Below are positions 24,252-34,333 of a DNA stretch of 64,000 bases, piece after piece. How positions within the stretch are numbered: the first letter of the stretch is position 1; the number at the start of each line of letters is the position of its first letter. The notes below the pieces were generated by a model. It saw only the letters and a program-made list of their open reading frames with translations. It ran no database searches and was not told the DNA's origin. The translations under genes and the position numbers were made by a program. This DNA is from Malaya genurostris (lineage: Eukaryota > Arthropoda > Insecta > Diptera > Culicidae): contig NC_080571.1 in NCBI RefSeq assembly GCF_030247185.1, positions 28,515,198 to 28,579,197 on the forward strand. The letters run 5' to 3'.

Positions 24252-24401
24252 TGTTAAGAATACAACCGACCTAACGTCGTCCATAGTTACAGTAATGTAA
24301 CAAATCAAGGTAATCCCTGATGTTTGAAGAATAAATTTTCATTCCAATTCACTTCTTTGTTCAATAAACAAGCCTTTTAACGTTTGCTCTGCCTTTTAAT
24401 A
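24252..24401 (+). repeat. 3' LTR of copia element
   Basis: 150 bp, identical to 19948-20097, followed by the second GATAT at 24402-24406. Confidence 0.92.
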
Positions 24402-24546
24402 GATATTAGGAGTGTTAATCATGGTGTATTATCATAACATGAAATAATACTGTTTTCCCCAAATCATGACTCGTTTTGCTCAGTTCTAGAGTCGGAATTT
24501 TGCCCGTGTGGTTATGAACAGCGGGTTGGATGGGAATCAGACTTAC

Positions 24547-25711
24547 GTGTAGAAATTGTAGCCACTTTTCGAAGGTATCCCCAAAGGGCCATCTTGACAG
24601 AAGACAGATGGATTTGTTTACATGCAGCGAATGTGTTTTTTGCGATTCCGGGGTCCACTCGAGCAGTTCCCGTTGCTGATCGTTTAAGTGGTTTTCACTG
24701 AAGGAAAAAATATAAAATAAGAAAGTGTGATTAAAATGAGCTATCTTCCGTCCTTCCACCGATGATCGCACATACTTGAAGTCTTCGTAGAATGTTAAGG
24801 CCGAACCGTACACTTTGTAGGTTCCATCGTTGACGGTCAGCACGAACGTGCTGAATGTTGGCTGAATTGGTTTACGTTTGAGCTGAAATAGGAAAATGAG
24901 TTTGATCAGAATGTTGAACTGATTTTCTGAATCTTTCAAAACCGTACCTTCCCATCGCCACCGGGTACATGAGGCCAGGCTTCCAGAGTGGTACCCATGG
25001 GCAGACAAAACAGCGGCACACTTGGACAGTGGTTCAGCGGAAAGTCGTTGTGATCTACCGTGGGATATCGGTGCAGAATTTCCGGCTGATAGCTAATCAA
25101 CTTGGGACGATTCATCGATTTTTTGTAGCACAGATAAACGTCGCTGCCCATGATGCCCTTGTTGAGGGTTTTGTGAATCATACAGAAAGCATGCGGCGGT
25201 TTCTCCCCCTTCGACGGAACGACCACGCACAGATCCGTCACGACCAGCTCGTTACAGGGCATATCCGTTTTTGCCCTCCGAAAAGTGAGAAACGTTTTGG
25301 CGGAGGAGTTGTTTACGTTGGCTAACCGATCGCCCGGTGTGTTGAGGACAATCTCGGCATCGGTCATGATCTTTTCCACTCCCTCGTACATGACACCGAT
25401 GTCGACCAGCGGTGGTTTGTCCTTCCCCCGGCGAAAGTAGATAAAGCAGGCTACCGTCCGTACCGAACCGTAGTTCAAGTCGGCCAACAGCCCGGTCGGT
25501 GTGTTCTCCAGTACCTCATAATCCGCTGGGATCTTCTCGCCCAGCGAGGGAAAAAACACTCCGATGTCGGTGATCGGATCGATCGAAAACGCCAACCGAA
25601 GGTGGGACGAATCGTTGAAGATGTTTTCCTTCAGCAGCTTTGGGTTCTCCGGCATGCCGGCCACCACAAAGTAGTCGGCCACCCGCCGTTCGTCCATTGT
25701 TGGACGGCAAT
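24547..25711 (-). CDS. Crag / DENND4 orthologue, first three coding exons (partial gene)
   Basis: Crag (vertebrate DENND4A-C) is a DENN-domain Rab GEF; in flies it activates Rab10/Rab11 in membrane traffic. Coding starts at the ATG 25697 (MDERRVADYFVVAGMPENP). Exon 1 coding 25697-24948 is 250 codons, donor AAG|GTACGG. Exon 2 is 24882-24776, acceptor TTTCAG|CTC, donor AA|GTATGT. Exon 3 is 24697-24547, acceptor CTTCAG|TGA, donor CAC|GTAAGT. Lengths 750, 107 and 151 keep phase, giving 336 residues so far. Residues about 40-200 form the MABP domain (DIGVFFPSLGEK, VDIGVMYEG, CNELVVTDLCVVVPSKGEKPPHAF, SDVYLCYKKS), followed by the beginning of the uDENN region (STFVLTVNDG, SLHVNKSICLLSRWPFGDTF). An acceptor CTTTCCAG|ATTGCC at 25712 shows a further 5' untranslated exon. 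The family is normally about 1500+ residues, so most exons lie outside the window, at lower coordinates. Recognition is from remembered family sequence; I am confident of the family and less of the exact name. Confidence 0.88.
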
Positions 25712-26440
25712 CTGGAAAGACAGATAAAATAACAATATAAATTTACGACCTATTTCAGTGGTTTTATGAGACATTGAATTATGGCTGTTTCATTTCAGGT
25801 TCCAAGTAAGATCATGGGACATTCAAAACTTCCAACCGATTATCTTTCTCTACAGTTTATAGCTATTCCAGCTAATCGAAGCGTGAATCGCGTATGCAGC
25901 TTCTGCCATTGAAAACATCGCCCCCCGGAAGCGCTTGGAAAAATAGCTTCCTGTCGAGGGTTCCATTTAATTTGTCCAACGACACCGAATCGATACCGAA
26001 CGACGGACACCACATAATTCAGCTTATGCTTATGTCGCCGACGACGTTTCGTGAGTGATTGGAATTTTAAAACAAATTTTTAGTTTAGCGGCCAACTTCG
26101 ATTCGATCGTCAACCGGTAAAATAAATCCACATCCGATGGAAATTCAGAAATTGCTGGGCAACCGGCCAACTATGATGACATACGCTGCCGCATAAACAG
26201 TGTACAGAAATGACACACACACTCACACCTTTGCGGCGCGTCTTCCTCACTATCCCTCTCTCTCTTTCAAACTGATTGCAGGGGTGCATGCAAATGAGCT
26301 AATGAAATTACGATGCTGAACCAGGAGCGGAGAAGGCAAACAAACGGTGGTAGGTTATGAATGATTTATTTTAATTTCACCACTAACTGTTGCGGTTGGT
26401 GTTTTGATATAGGGCCTTATGTGAGTGTCATTCCCTGACA
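25712..26440. other. Crag upstream/5' intron sequence, apparently unique
   Basis: More balanced base composition than the surroundings, with no transposon signature. It holds the 3' end of the 5' untranslated intron (acceptor at 25712) and pyrimidine/CA-rich text around 26200-26270. A promoter or a non-coding first exon could lie here, but I cannot place one. Confidence 0.45.
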
Positions 26441-27034
26441 ATTGTTATCTGTGTCGAGGGAATATTATTTCTGGATTATTGATATGTTTTGCGGGTTCAG
26501 ATGAAATTTAAACACTGAATGTTTATGTTTCATTGTTTTTGCTTGTATATGCAACAGAAAAAAACAACTCCTGGTTTTCTGAAACATTTTTGAAAATTTA
26601 TCTCTACATTTCAACTTCGACTCGTTCGGGTATAGCAATTCAAATTGTACTGCCAGCGCAGCATAGCAGTTCAACGTGAATCGCTAAGACGGCGAAAAGT
26701 TTGACTCTACTTGAGCAGCACATTAAAAATATCATCTTATTTCTTTCTAGAAAATGAGTTCTTGATTCGTCCAAATACCCAAGAAACGGAATATCAAAAT
26801 AAGAACTGCAAAAAAGTAAAGCAAGTGCATCATTCCGGTTGGTATTCCAGTATAAAGAATTTCGTTCAGTATTGAATCAATTGTGGGACGTCCTCAGAGC
26901 TAATTTTCCTTCGAAGAAGATTGATTGCGTCATCCTGCTGCTGGTCGTTTGCAAGGGAGTAAAATACAACGAAAAGTAGACAACGATGGGGACAAAATTT
27001 GTAGCCATTAGCACCTTCTAATTGCTACAGATTT
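26441..27034. repeat. Fragments of two dispersed repeats
   Basis: 26635-26720 (GCAGTTCAACGTGAATCGC ... CTCTACTTGAGCAG) is one arm of the 481-833 foldback family. 26850-27030 (GAATCAATTGTGGGACGTCC ... GACAACGATGGGGACAAA) matches the right-half text of the TGTCGTG family, also seen at 28720-28900. No gene is present. Confidence 0.5.
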
Positions 27035-28485
27035 TGTCGTGAATACGACCTTCTTTACTATGGGACGCCTTTTCAAAATTAGCCATATGAAAGATGGGGC
27101 AGAACTTAATCGTAAATATCTCGACTTGTATTAATGGCAGCAACATAATTCTTTCACTATTTCATCAAAAATATGATCAAGAATTTAGGATAATATTTTG
27201 AACAGTGTGAGATAACCACAAACAACTAAAAAATTAAGTTTTCTCAAAATTTGAAAACAACGCGGAAAACTTTTTACTTTTGCTTGGGTTTTTCGCGCAA
27301 GGACGACGATTTTGAGGTAGTCGAGCACATATCTTCAACTGAACGTTATAAAAGGGGAACCGTGATCGAAAATCGATCATATCTTCTTGTGCGTTGGATG
27401 GAAGTAGATGCCGGGGCGAGAAGACGCATCCAAACAGCGACATCGGAGAGCGCACCTTCTGCGTGGTTAAAAACCTCAAACGCTCAGGTCGTCGATGTCA
27501 TTTGCCTTCCGGTCGTCAAGGCGAGAAGACGCATTAATCCACGATTTATTAATTTTTTTTTAGTTTGACGTAAAGCCGCCATAACTAAGTTCAGTTTTTG
27601 CAATGACTGAGCGGAAACATATATTGGAGAAGCCAAATGAAAGAAAAACTAACAGAAATGATGACAGGACTCGAACCTGCGTTCTTATGCATTACGTGCA
27701 TACGCGCTACCATTTAGCCATAGTGACTAAAACAAGATTCAGAGTGGCGAAATGGTAGCGCGTATGCACGGAATGCATAAGAACGCAGGTTCGAGTCCTG
27801 TCATCTTTTCTGTTAGTTTTTCTTTCATTTGGCTTCTCCAATATATGTTTCCGCTCAGTCATTGCAAAAACTGCATTAAACCAGTTTCGCATCATTTGGC
27901 ACTGCGATCGGATGTGTTGCGGTTTGTACGCAAAGCTAGTGTCAACTCAAACAAGAGCGATTGCATCATGCTACAGAGCTTCTGGTCGTTTGCATTGGAG
28001 AAAAAGAAAACGAAAAGTGGACAACATTATATAAAATCAGCCGTTCTGATGACTCTAAATGTTACCTATAGAACTCTAAAGATTGCTTCTTTGTAAATCG
28101 AGAATTAAAAATAGCAGTTTAGTGAAAATCCAAAATAATATGGATTTGCTTCGTGCACTTTTCGATGTGCGAAAATCGTTCGAGAAAAATGTTCCGAACT
28201 GTGCTAAATATCGTAGAGAATTCCACAATTTGATCCTTCTAAAAAGCAGAAATGAATCCTGTACAGCATCTTGATAGTTTTTTTCAATGAAATATGAAAA
28301 TCCGAAATGAGATAATCGACTTAAAAAATCGTTCAAAATTCTAGTAGTGAAAATGGGGAAAGTTTCATAATTCACCCAATCGATCAACTATCAATTCGTA
28401 TTCGAAAGTATAAAGAAATCATGTCAGTTTTATTCGTATTCACGACATCCAGTTATGTCTATGTCATTACACACCCGTACTTTTA
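27035..28485 (+). repeat. TGTCGTG-ended repeat family, copy 2
   Basis: It starts TGTCGTGAATACGACC (27035); the inverted end CGTATTCACGACA closes at 28447 with the shared tail to about 28485. It has the TATAAAAGGGGAACCG string at 27357 and one 93-bp-type module (27450-27495). It is nearly collinear with copy 1 (4804-6085) apart from the tRNA-like palindrome inserted at 27538-27872. Confidence 0.65.
27538..27872. mobile_element. Divergent tRNA-like palindrome inserted in TGTCGTG copy 2
   Basis: The arms 27593 to about 27726 and about 27740 to 27872 are inverted copies (outer ends AGTTTTTGCAATGAC / GTCATTGCAAAAACT). Each arm contains an A-box-like TGGTAGCGCG and a B-box GGTTCGAGTCC, with a hairpin TATGCACG.AATGCATA between them. 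Both units point outward from the centre and are followed by TTTT or TTTTT, a pol III stop signal. GCATTAA flanks the insert at 27531-27537 and 27873-27879. The acceptor stems do not pair convincingly and the base before the anticodon-like triplet is C rather than T, so neither arm is a functional tRNA gene; a tRNA-derived SINE pair is the best reading. Confidence 0.65.
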
Positions 28486-28963
28486 TCTAAAAAACTATGA
28501 AAATCGCTTTTTTGCAAACCTGAGACAAAAATCATCAATTTGGTTCAAACGTATAATAATTTGCCAGTGCGAAATTCGCACCAAACGAGGGCTAATAAAG
28601 CTAGCATTTGACTGCTAGAGTAGAGAATTCCACAATTTAGCCCTTCAGAATGCCAGAAATGATTAGTTTCTTTCACTGAAATATGCAAATCCGAAATGTA
28701 TATGTTGCTATGGTTCAGTATGGAATCAATCGGCACTATGAGCAGTTCTGCTGCGGGACGTTCGTAGAGCCAGTTTTCCTTCAAACCAGAGTGATTGAGT
28801 CATCATCCTGCTGATTGTGTGCATTGGAGCGAAATCGACGAAAAGTGGACAACGATGGGGAACATTATACAAAATCAGCACCTTCCAATGGCTATAAATG
28901 TTATCTAAAGAACTATTAAAATTACAAATCTGTTAAAATATGTTAACCGGAAGTGAATATAAT
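28486..28963. repeat. Partial TGTCGTG-family text, no gene
   Basis: 28640-28975 repeats fragments of the family (AATGCCAGAAATGATTAG, GACAACGATGGGGAACATTA, ATCAGTTTAGTGAA). The rest is unassigned. Confidence 0.4.
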
Positions 28964-28975
28964 CAGTTTAGTGAA

Positions 28976-29403
28976 CATTTAGGGGTAAATCTAAGTTTGT
29001 GCTTAGGGCACATAACCGTTTTTACTTTTCTTTACGTTTCGTCTTAGACTCGTCAGTGCAGAGCAGTTCAAATTGAACTGCTTAATGCAAACTTAAACAG
29101 TTCAACTTGAGCCGCTAAGCAGACGTAAAGTTAATGCAGACGTAAAGTTATGTGCCCTAAGCACAAACTTAGGTTTACCCCTAAATGACCATACCTGAAT
29201 CGGCCAGTATTAGCCGAAAATAACGTTTTCGCTCGGCACGTCAGCAAAGACATGGCGCTTCGGTGCCAATTAATAAGTGTTTTGCAAGTAGCATTAACTT
29301 TACGTCTGCTTAGCGGTTCAAGTTGAACTGTTTAAGTTTGCATTAAGCAGTTCAATTTGAACTGCTCTGCATTGACGAGTCTAAGACGAAACGTAAAGAA
29401 AAG
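28976..29403. mobile_element. Foldback element with nested palindromes, copy 2, 12-bp flank repeat
   Basis: Same family as 481-833. CGTTTCGTCTTAGACTCGTC near 29035 is the inverse of GACGAGTCTAAGACGAAACG near 29375, with inner GTTCAAATTGAAC palindromes. A one-sided head CATTTAGGGGTAAATC...GGTTATGTGCCC (in inverse) precedes the left arm. CAGTTTAGTGAA is present exactly on both sides (28964-28975, 29404-29415). No coding capacity is seen. Confidence 0.7.
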
Positions 29404-29640
29404 CAGTTTAGTGAAGTTTTACAATCTGATAGATTCTAATTAGGAAGTTTTTGATCGTATATGTCACTTGTTTTATTTAACTTTTCAACACTTTTTCTCC
29501 AAGTTATCGGAGATATTATCAGCAATTTGCGATAGAATTTCCAGTAGTATGAAATAATCACATAGAACTGTTGTTTGTTTGATTTACTTAACAGTAAATC
29601 AAGGTAACAGTTTGATCCTTCATCAATTCTAGCCTACGTA

Positions 29641-30897
29641 AAGACTGTCCCAGAAAGTATGGACGCAACCAAAAACCGCTGCCATTTCGCAATGGTTTAG
29701 AATTTGTCAATTTTTATGGCTGGCTGCGTCCTGTTGTTTACACTTTTTCATTAGTTTGTTTCGAAATGCGTGGACTTTCAACGTCGAAAAATTGTGTACA
29801 AATGGTGCACAGAACGCGGACTGTCACTGAGAAAGATAGCAAAAATGGAAGGAGTAAGTGAAAAAGCCGTACGAAATGCAATCAGGAAGTTCGGTGAGGA
29901 TAACACCTTTGAAGATAAACCGAAAACGGGTCGAAAAAAAGGTCCTGCTAGCACTCAGTTGGATAAACGTATACTGAAGGCGTTCGAGCAAAAGAAGGAG
30001 GTTTCAGTTCGGGATGTGTCTAAAAAAGTGGGCACTTCGAAGTCAAATGTTATTCGTGCTAAAGAACGTTTGAATCTTCGAACCTATAAGAAGCAGAAAC
30101 AAACAAAACGTAGTCCGAAACAAGAAGCATCGATCAGGCCGAGGGTTCGAAAGCTGTACAATACGATTCTTGCTGGAAATTTGAACTGCATAATCATGGA
30201 CCACAAAACCTACGTGAAACTCGATTACAAATCCTTGCCGGGACCACAATATTATACGGTGCGAGAAGGGCAAGTGTTAAACCAGTCCGAGACATCGATT
30301 GAAGTCGAAAAATTTGGTAAGAAAGCTATGGTCTGGCAAGCAATTTGTAGCTGCGGTAAGATTTCAAAACCCTTCATCACCACTGCTTCAATGAACAGCG
30401 AAATATACATCAAGGCATGTTTACAAAAACGAATTCTGCCCATGATTCGAAGCCACAAGGATCCTGTTGTCTTCTGGCCAGATCTTGCTTCTTGCCACTA
30501 CTCGAAATCAACGGTAGAATGGTATACTACCAAAAATGTCACTTTCGTCCTAAAAGACCAAATTGCTCACAACTTCGACCAATTGAGGAATTTTGGGCAT
30601 TAACGAAGGCACATCTTAGGAAACATATCTCGGCAGCCGAAACCATTCAACAGTTCGAAAAAGATTGGGAAAAAGTGTCAAAACTTGTCGCCAAAAAAGT
30701 CTGTACGGAATTTAATGAAGAACGTTCGCAAGAAGGTGCACCAGCTAGTCTACAATGGCTAAGTAGCAAATGTTGAGAATAATATTCTGTTGTTGTAGTC
30801 TAATATTATCAGTATATCGAATAAAATTTGATTATCTAACATTTGTGAATTATTTACAGCGAAATCAAAGTGCGTCCATACTTTCTGGGACAGTCTT
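29641..30897 (+). mobile_element. Tc1-like DD37E (ITmD37E-type) element, full length
   Basis: 1257 bp with TIRs AAGACTGTCCCAGAAAGTAT... at both ends and TA duplications (29639-29640, 30898-30899). It carries one transposase gene, annotated separately. The family was described from mosquitoes. Length and termini look complete, but the coding region is broken. Confidence 0.85.
29770..30775 (+). pseudogene. DD37E transposase, mutated first Asp and frameshift
   Basis: MDFQRRKIVYKWC opens a two-part helix-turn-helix DNA-binding half (RKIAKMEGVSEKAVRNAI; VSVRDVSKKVGTSKSNVIRA). The first catalytic motif reads IMDHKTYV where the sister element at 34334 has IDDETYV, so the catalytic Asp appears replaced by His. 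The second motif VVFWPDLASCHYS is normal. Downstream the frame shifts: the continuation CSQLRPIEEFWALTKAHLRKH is in another frame and ends at 30775. The distance from the second Asp to the catalytic Glu codon is 33 codons plus 2 bases, i.e. 10 bases short of 37 residues, which fits a 10-base deletion. The product is inactive on two grounds. Confidence 0.82.
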
Positions 30898-30899
30898 TA

Positions 30900-31935
30900 G
30901 CAATTTCGTTTACCTGAATGATTATGACAATATCAACAGATATGTTAGTTAAATCAACAACATTTTAGTGGAAACAACAATTGCAATATTGTAATTTTGC
31001 GATCTGCGGATTCTCCGTGTGGCAACAATTCTGCCATTCTACCATATTCTCCTCTCTGTCTAAGAGTTCTGTTTTCAATATTTTTTAGTCCACTAGGAAT
31101 TTACTAGCGCAGCTCAGTTTTAGTGGAAATTAATGGCCAGCATGTTTTTTTTCAGTGAGCCCAATTACAATCGAACAATCGTAACCATAAAGGATCGGGA
31201 AACTGCTAATGAATTCTTCGGGTTTTTTATTGTTAGTCGAATTTCTACGAAAAAAAAAACACGGCTTGACTGCCCGGCACCAACCCAGTCAATGGATCAA
31301 TGCCATTTACGCGAAACAAAATTAAAATTATACAACTTTGGGGTCACGGCTGTTCGTTCGCGGTGTCGATTCATGAAAGCATGAATTGATGGATGAGCTG
31401 CGGTCATCTTTGCTTCATCACCATTATCTAAAAGTTGAAGTAGGAGAAAAAAAATGGATTACCACTGCAACCGCATGAACTGCTGATTTTTGCTGGAATG
31501 GAAAATTCGGTTGGACATGTGCCAAGCTCCCATGTGAATAATCCACTCTACTCAACAGCTGGTTTTTCTTGGCCCTTTTCAGCTCAGTCCTGGCCTGCTG
31601 CCGACATGCTGCTCAACATAGCTAGGTTTTTGGTTGACTTGCATAATCAGCGCCTGGTCTCAGACGACCATTTTTTTTAGCAGAACAGGTTTTGGATCGA
31701 CATCATTTATTTCCAATTGGACATAGATATGTATCCCTTAGTTGGATGTACGAAAATCATGTAGACAAGTCAATTTGGGAATCATATGAACATGATTTTC
31801 TACTCTTTTTTTCATCAAGTAATGTTATCATTACCGTCTATAATGACTGCAGTCGTAACTTGTTATGATGATTTTGCAAGATTAAAAATTTTCAAACTGT
31901 GAGTTATTGTGCTTAGAGTGACGCTACTTTTGTTA
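30900..31935. other. No gene recognised
   Basis: Several open frames of 60-83 codons occur (for example 31133-31384, 31498-31680), but none resembles a known protein and none shows splice-site or repeat structure that would support it. Confidence 0.4.
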
Positions 31936-31984
31936 TTTTCAGAACAAGGGATCGAAAACAATTGCGTGTTTTAATTTTACAATA

Positions 31985-32690
31985 CTTCTTGATGGGAAAA
32001 AAATACCGTCAAGCGAAGCAATGACTTGAAAAGTGTTATGGAGACTCCGCATTTGACTATGAGAAAGCTCAGTTCAAAGTGGGTACCACGTCTGCTCACT
32101 TATTGATGATACTGAGCAGTGTTTGGCCATGTTTACAATCGGAATTTTGGCGTGGATATGTGAAAATGGATGAAACATGGATTCATCTCTTCACACCGGA
32201 ATCAAAGCGATTATCATATGAGTGGACAGAAACTGGTGAAACTCGTCCAAAGCGCTCGAAACCACAACAATCGAGGGATATGGCGTCAGCATTTTGGAAT
32301 GTGCTTGGTGTAATATTTATCGACTATCTTGAGAAAGGAAATGCCATTAACAGTGAATATTATGTACCGTTATTGGAGCGTTTGAAGACTGAAATAGCAA
32401 GGAAACGACCGCATATGGCGAAGAAAAAAGAAAGAGTTTCTCACAAGTCAATCAAAACAATCGGAAAACTATATGAATTGAACTTAGAATTGCTCCTACA
32501 TCCACCGTATTCACCAGATTTGGCTCCCAGCGAACTAAGAAGAAAGAAACTTCGCAAGAATGAAGAAGTTATCGCTGAAACTGAGGCCTATTTCGAGGCA
32601 AAAGCTACATCGTTTTACAAAGGTGGTATTGAAATGTTAGATTATGTTTCAGCGCATGAGTTAAAAGTGGAAGTTGCACACGACGACAGA
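31985..32690 (+). pseudogene. Mariner (DD34D) transposase relic
   Basis: FLMGKKYRQAKQ near 31990 is the N-terminal remnant. After a deletion of most of the DNA-binding half, it continues MRKLSSKWVPRLLT, then VKMDETWIHLFTPESKR (first catalytic Asp), EWTETGETRPKRSK, FIDYLEKGNAINSEYY, a gap where the HQDNA motif with the second Asp should be, HKSIKTIGKLYEL, HPPYSPDLAPSE (third Asp site altered) and EEVIAETEAYFEAKATSFY. There are several frameshifts. No TIRs were identified; the right side abuts the TGTCGTG repeat at 32728. Confidence 0.8.
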
Positions 32691-32727
32691 AGACCGTTAT
32701 CTAATTATCTAACGCTAGCCTGGATTT

Positions 32728-33930
32728 TGTCGTGAATACGACTTACTTTACTATGGGGTGCCTTTTCAAAATTTACCCTCTGAGAGAGTGATAAGTTTTT
32801 GATCGTGAATAACTTTTGTTGTATTTAACGAATCAACATATTTTTGCTACATGCCATCGGAAATATGATCACAATTTTATGATAAAATTTTCAGTTGTGT
32901 AACATAATCTCAAATAATTCAAAACTAAACTTCTCTGAAATGTTTGGTATAAACGAGTATCAAAGAGGATAATTCATAAGGCGCGTTTGCCTTTCTCGTA
33001 TTTTTAAAGCTCATAGCTCAGTGATCTGTGAAAGGATTTATATAATCTAACTACCAATAGAATCGAATTTTTTCAACTTAAACGTGTATAGCAAAAGCAT
33101 TGAAGTATTTCAATAGTACACTATTGAAAAACCTATCTCATTTGACCCATGTCAACACCAGCCAATCAGAACGTGTTCTGAGGAAGAGAACAAAATATCT
33201 GCTGCTGTACAACAAATAGTTCGAGAAAATGTTCCGAACAGTGTTTAATATCGTAGTGAGTTCCACAATTTGGTCCTTCTGAAAGGCAGGAATGAATCCC
33301 GTACAGCATCCGGATAGTTTCTTTCAATGAAATGCAAATCCGAAATGAAATAATCGAAATTAAAATTCTATATGCTGCTATTTTTATAATCGTTAGGGCC
33401 GTCCATTAGTGAAGAAGCTACAAACGAAATCAGGTAAAAACAAACCTCTCAACAAAAATTGGATCAGTCTGGATTCTATCGCCACTGCGAGCAGAAGTAT
33501 TTTGTGTCGTTTGCAAAGCTAGTTTCGCTTCCGACAAGAGCGATTACGTCACAGCAGCCAGTCATTTGCATTGGTGAAAAAGCAACGGTGGAGAGCATTA
33601 CACTTAATCAGCCGTTCTAATGGCTCTAAAAGTTTTCTAAAGAACTATTAGGATTTGTTGTTCGCAAATCGAAGGGAAATATCCTCAGTTTAGTGCAAAT
33701 CTAGAACGGTTTGGTTAGATTTGTGCACTTTTCGCTGTGTGAAATTCACAGTAATACAGATCAAGTGATGCTTTCGATGTTTCGAAAATGTGGAAAAGGG
33801 GAATACTTGCATAATTCATACAATTGATCAACTAATTGATGTTCGGAAGTGTTGAGGAATATGAAGTTGTTTTCGTATTCACGACATCCAGTTATGTCTC
33901 TGACATTACCCACCCGCCTTTTTTTTTAAA
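32728..33930 (+). repeat. TGTCGTG-ended repeat family, copy 3
   Basis: Starts TGTCGTGAATACGACTTAC (32728) and has the inverted end CGTATTCACGACA closing at 33886 plus the shared tail to about 33930. It lacks the TATA/93-bp-module section of copies 1 and 2. Instead it has AAAGCTCATAGCTCAGTGATC and CCAATCAGAACGTGTTCTG text shared with 43290-43520. This is a second subtype of the same family. Confidence 0.65.
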
Positions 33931-34331
33931 AATAATCGACTCAGACTTATTAATGTATCGGTAATATCAAAGATATTATTATCTAAAATTCGAAGCACTA
34001 AAAAGAGAATTGCAAGAAACTTTTGATATCGAAATTTTTTTTGTTATCAAGTGTGTTAGAAATGCATGAAATGTCGAGATTTAATGGTATTTCGAAAAAC
34101 AAAACTTTTTTTGTGGAAAAAATCGGCTGAATTTTTTATATATAATATTTTTGATATTATCTTTTTTTTTGTTAGTAGTCACAGTGGCAGCAGCGTTTGC
34201 TTCAGTTCTACACTGAACCCTTGTTAAGATTTGCTTCTATGAGCTTCTATTTTAAATCAACACTCAAATGTTCCTAGGCTATGGTTCCCACTTGGTCACT
34301 TTTTATTTTGTATGGTACCAAAGCACAAGAG
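33931..34331. other. No gene; one diverged satellite-like monomer
   Basis: 34050-34135 (GAAATGCATGAAATGTCGAG ... GAAAAAATCGGCTG) resembles, inverted, the unit amplified at 53.4-56.9 kb. Otherwise featureless. Confidence 0.4.
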
Positions 34332-34333
34332 TA

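Larger units (their letters stand above)
19948..24401 (+). mobile_element. Ty1/copia LTR retrotransposon, young, nearly intact
   Basis: A 4454-bp element with 150-bp LTRs (19948-20097 and 24252-24401) that are identical base for base, a GATAT 5-bp duplication, a copia-type primer binding site and a gag-pol frame in the order gag, protease, integrase, reverse transcriptase, RNase H, which defines Ty1/copia. Identical LTRs imply a very recent insertion. The polyprotein frame is broken once, in the reverse transcriptase. It sits on the plus strand, opposite to Crag, inside the right arm of the TTAA foldback and about 140 bp downstream of Crag exon 3. Confidence 0.93.
15818..24414. mobile_element. 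TTAA-flanked foldback, host of SINE, LINE fragment and copia
   Basis: CACTCCAAATACCAAGCC at 15818 is the inverse of GGCTTGATATTAGGAGTG, which is now split by the copia insertion and ends at 24414. TTAA lies directly outside both ends (15814-15817, 24415-24418), the duplication used by piggyBac and Kolobok elements. The arms remain recognisably complementary for roughly 0.6-1 kb (15818 to about 16650; 19947 back to about 18880), with moderate divergence. Removing the copia insertion leaves about 4.1 kb. No transposase motif was found in the interior. Confidence 0.6.

Noticed and set aside
27740..27812. Functional tRNA gene
   Set aside because: A and B boxes are present but acceptor stems do not pair and the base before the anticodon-like triplet is not T; the opposite arm has the same defects.
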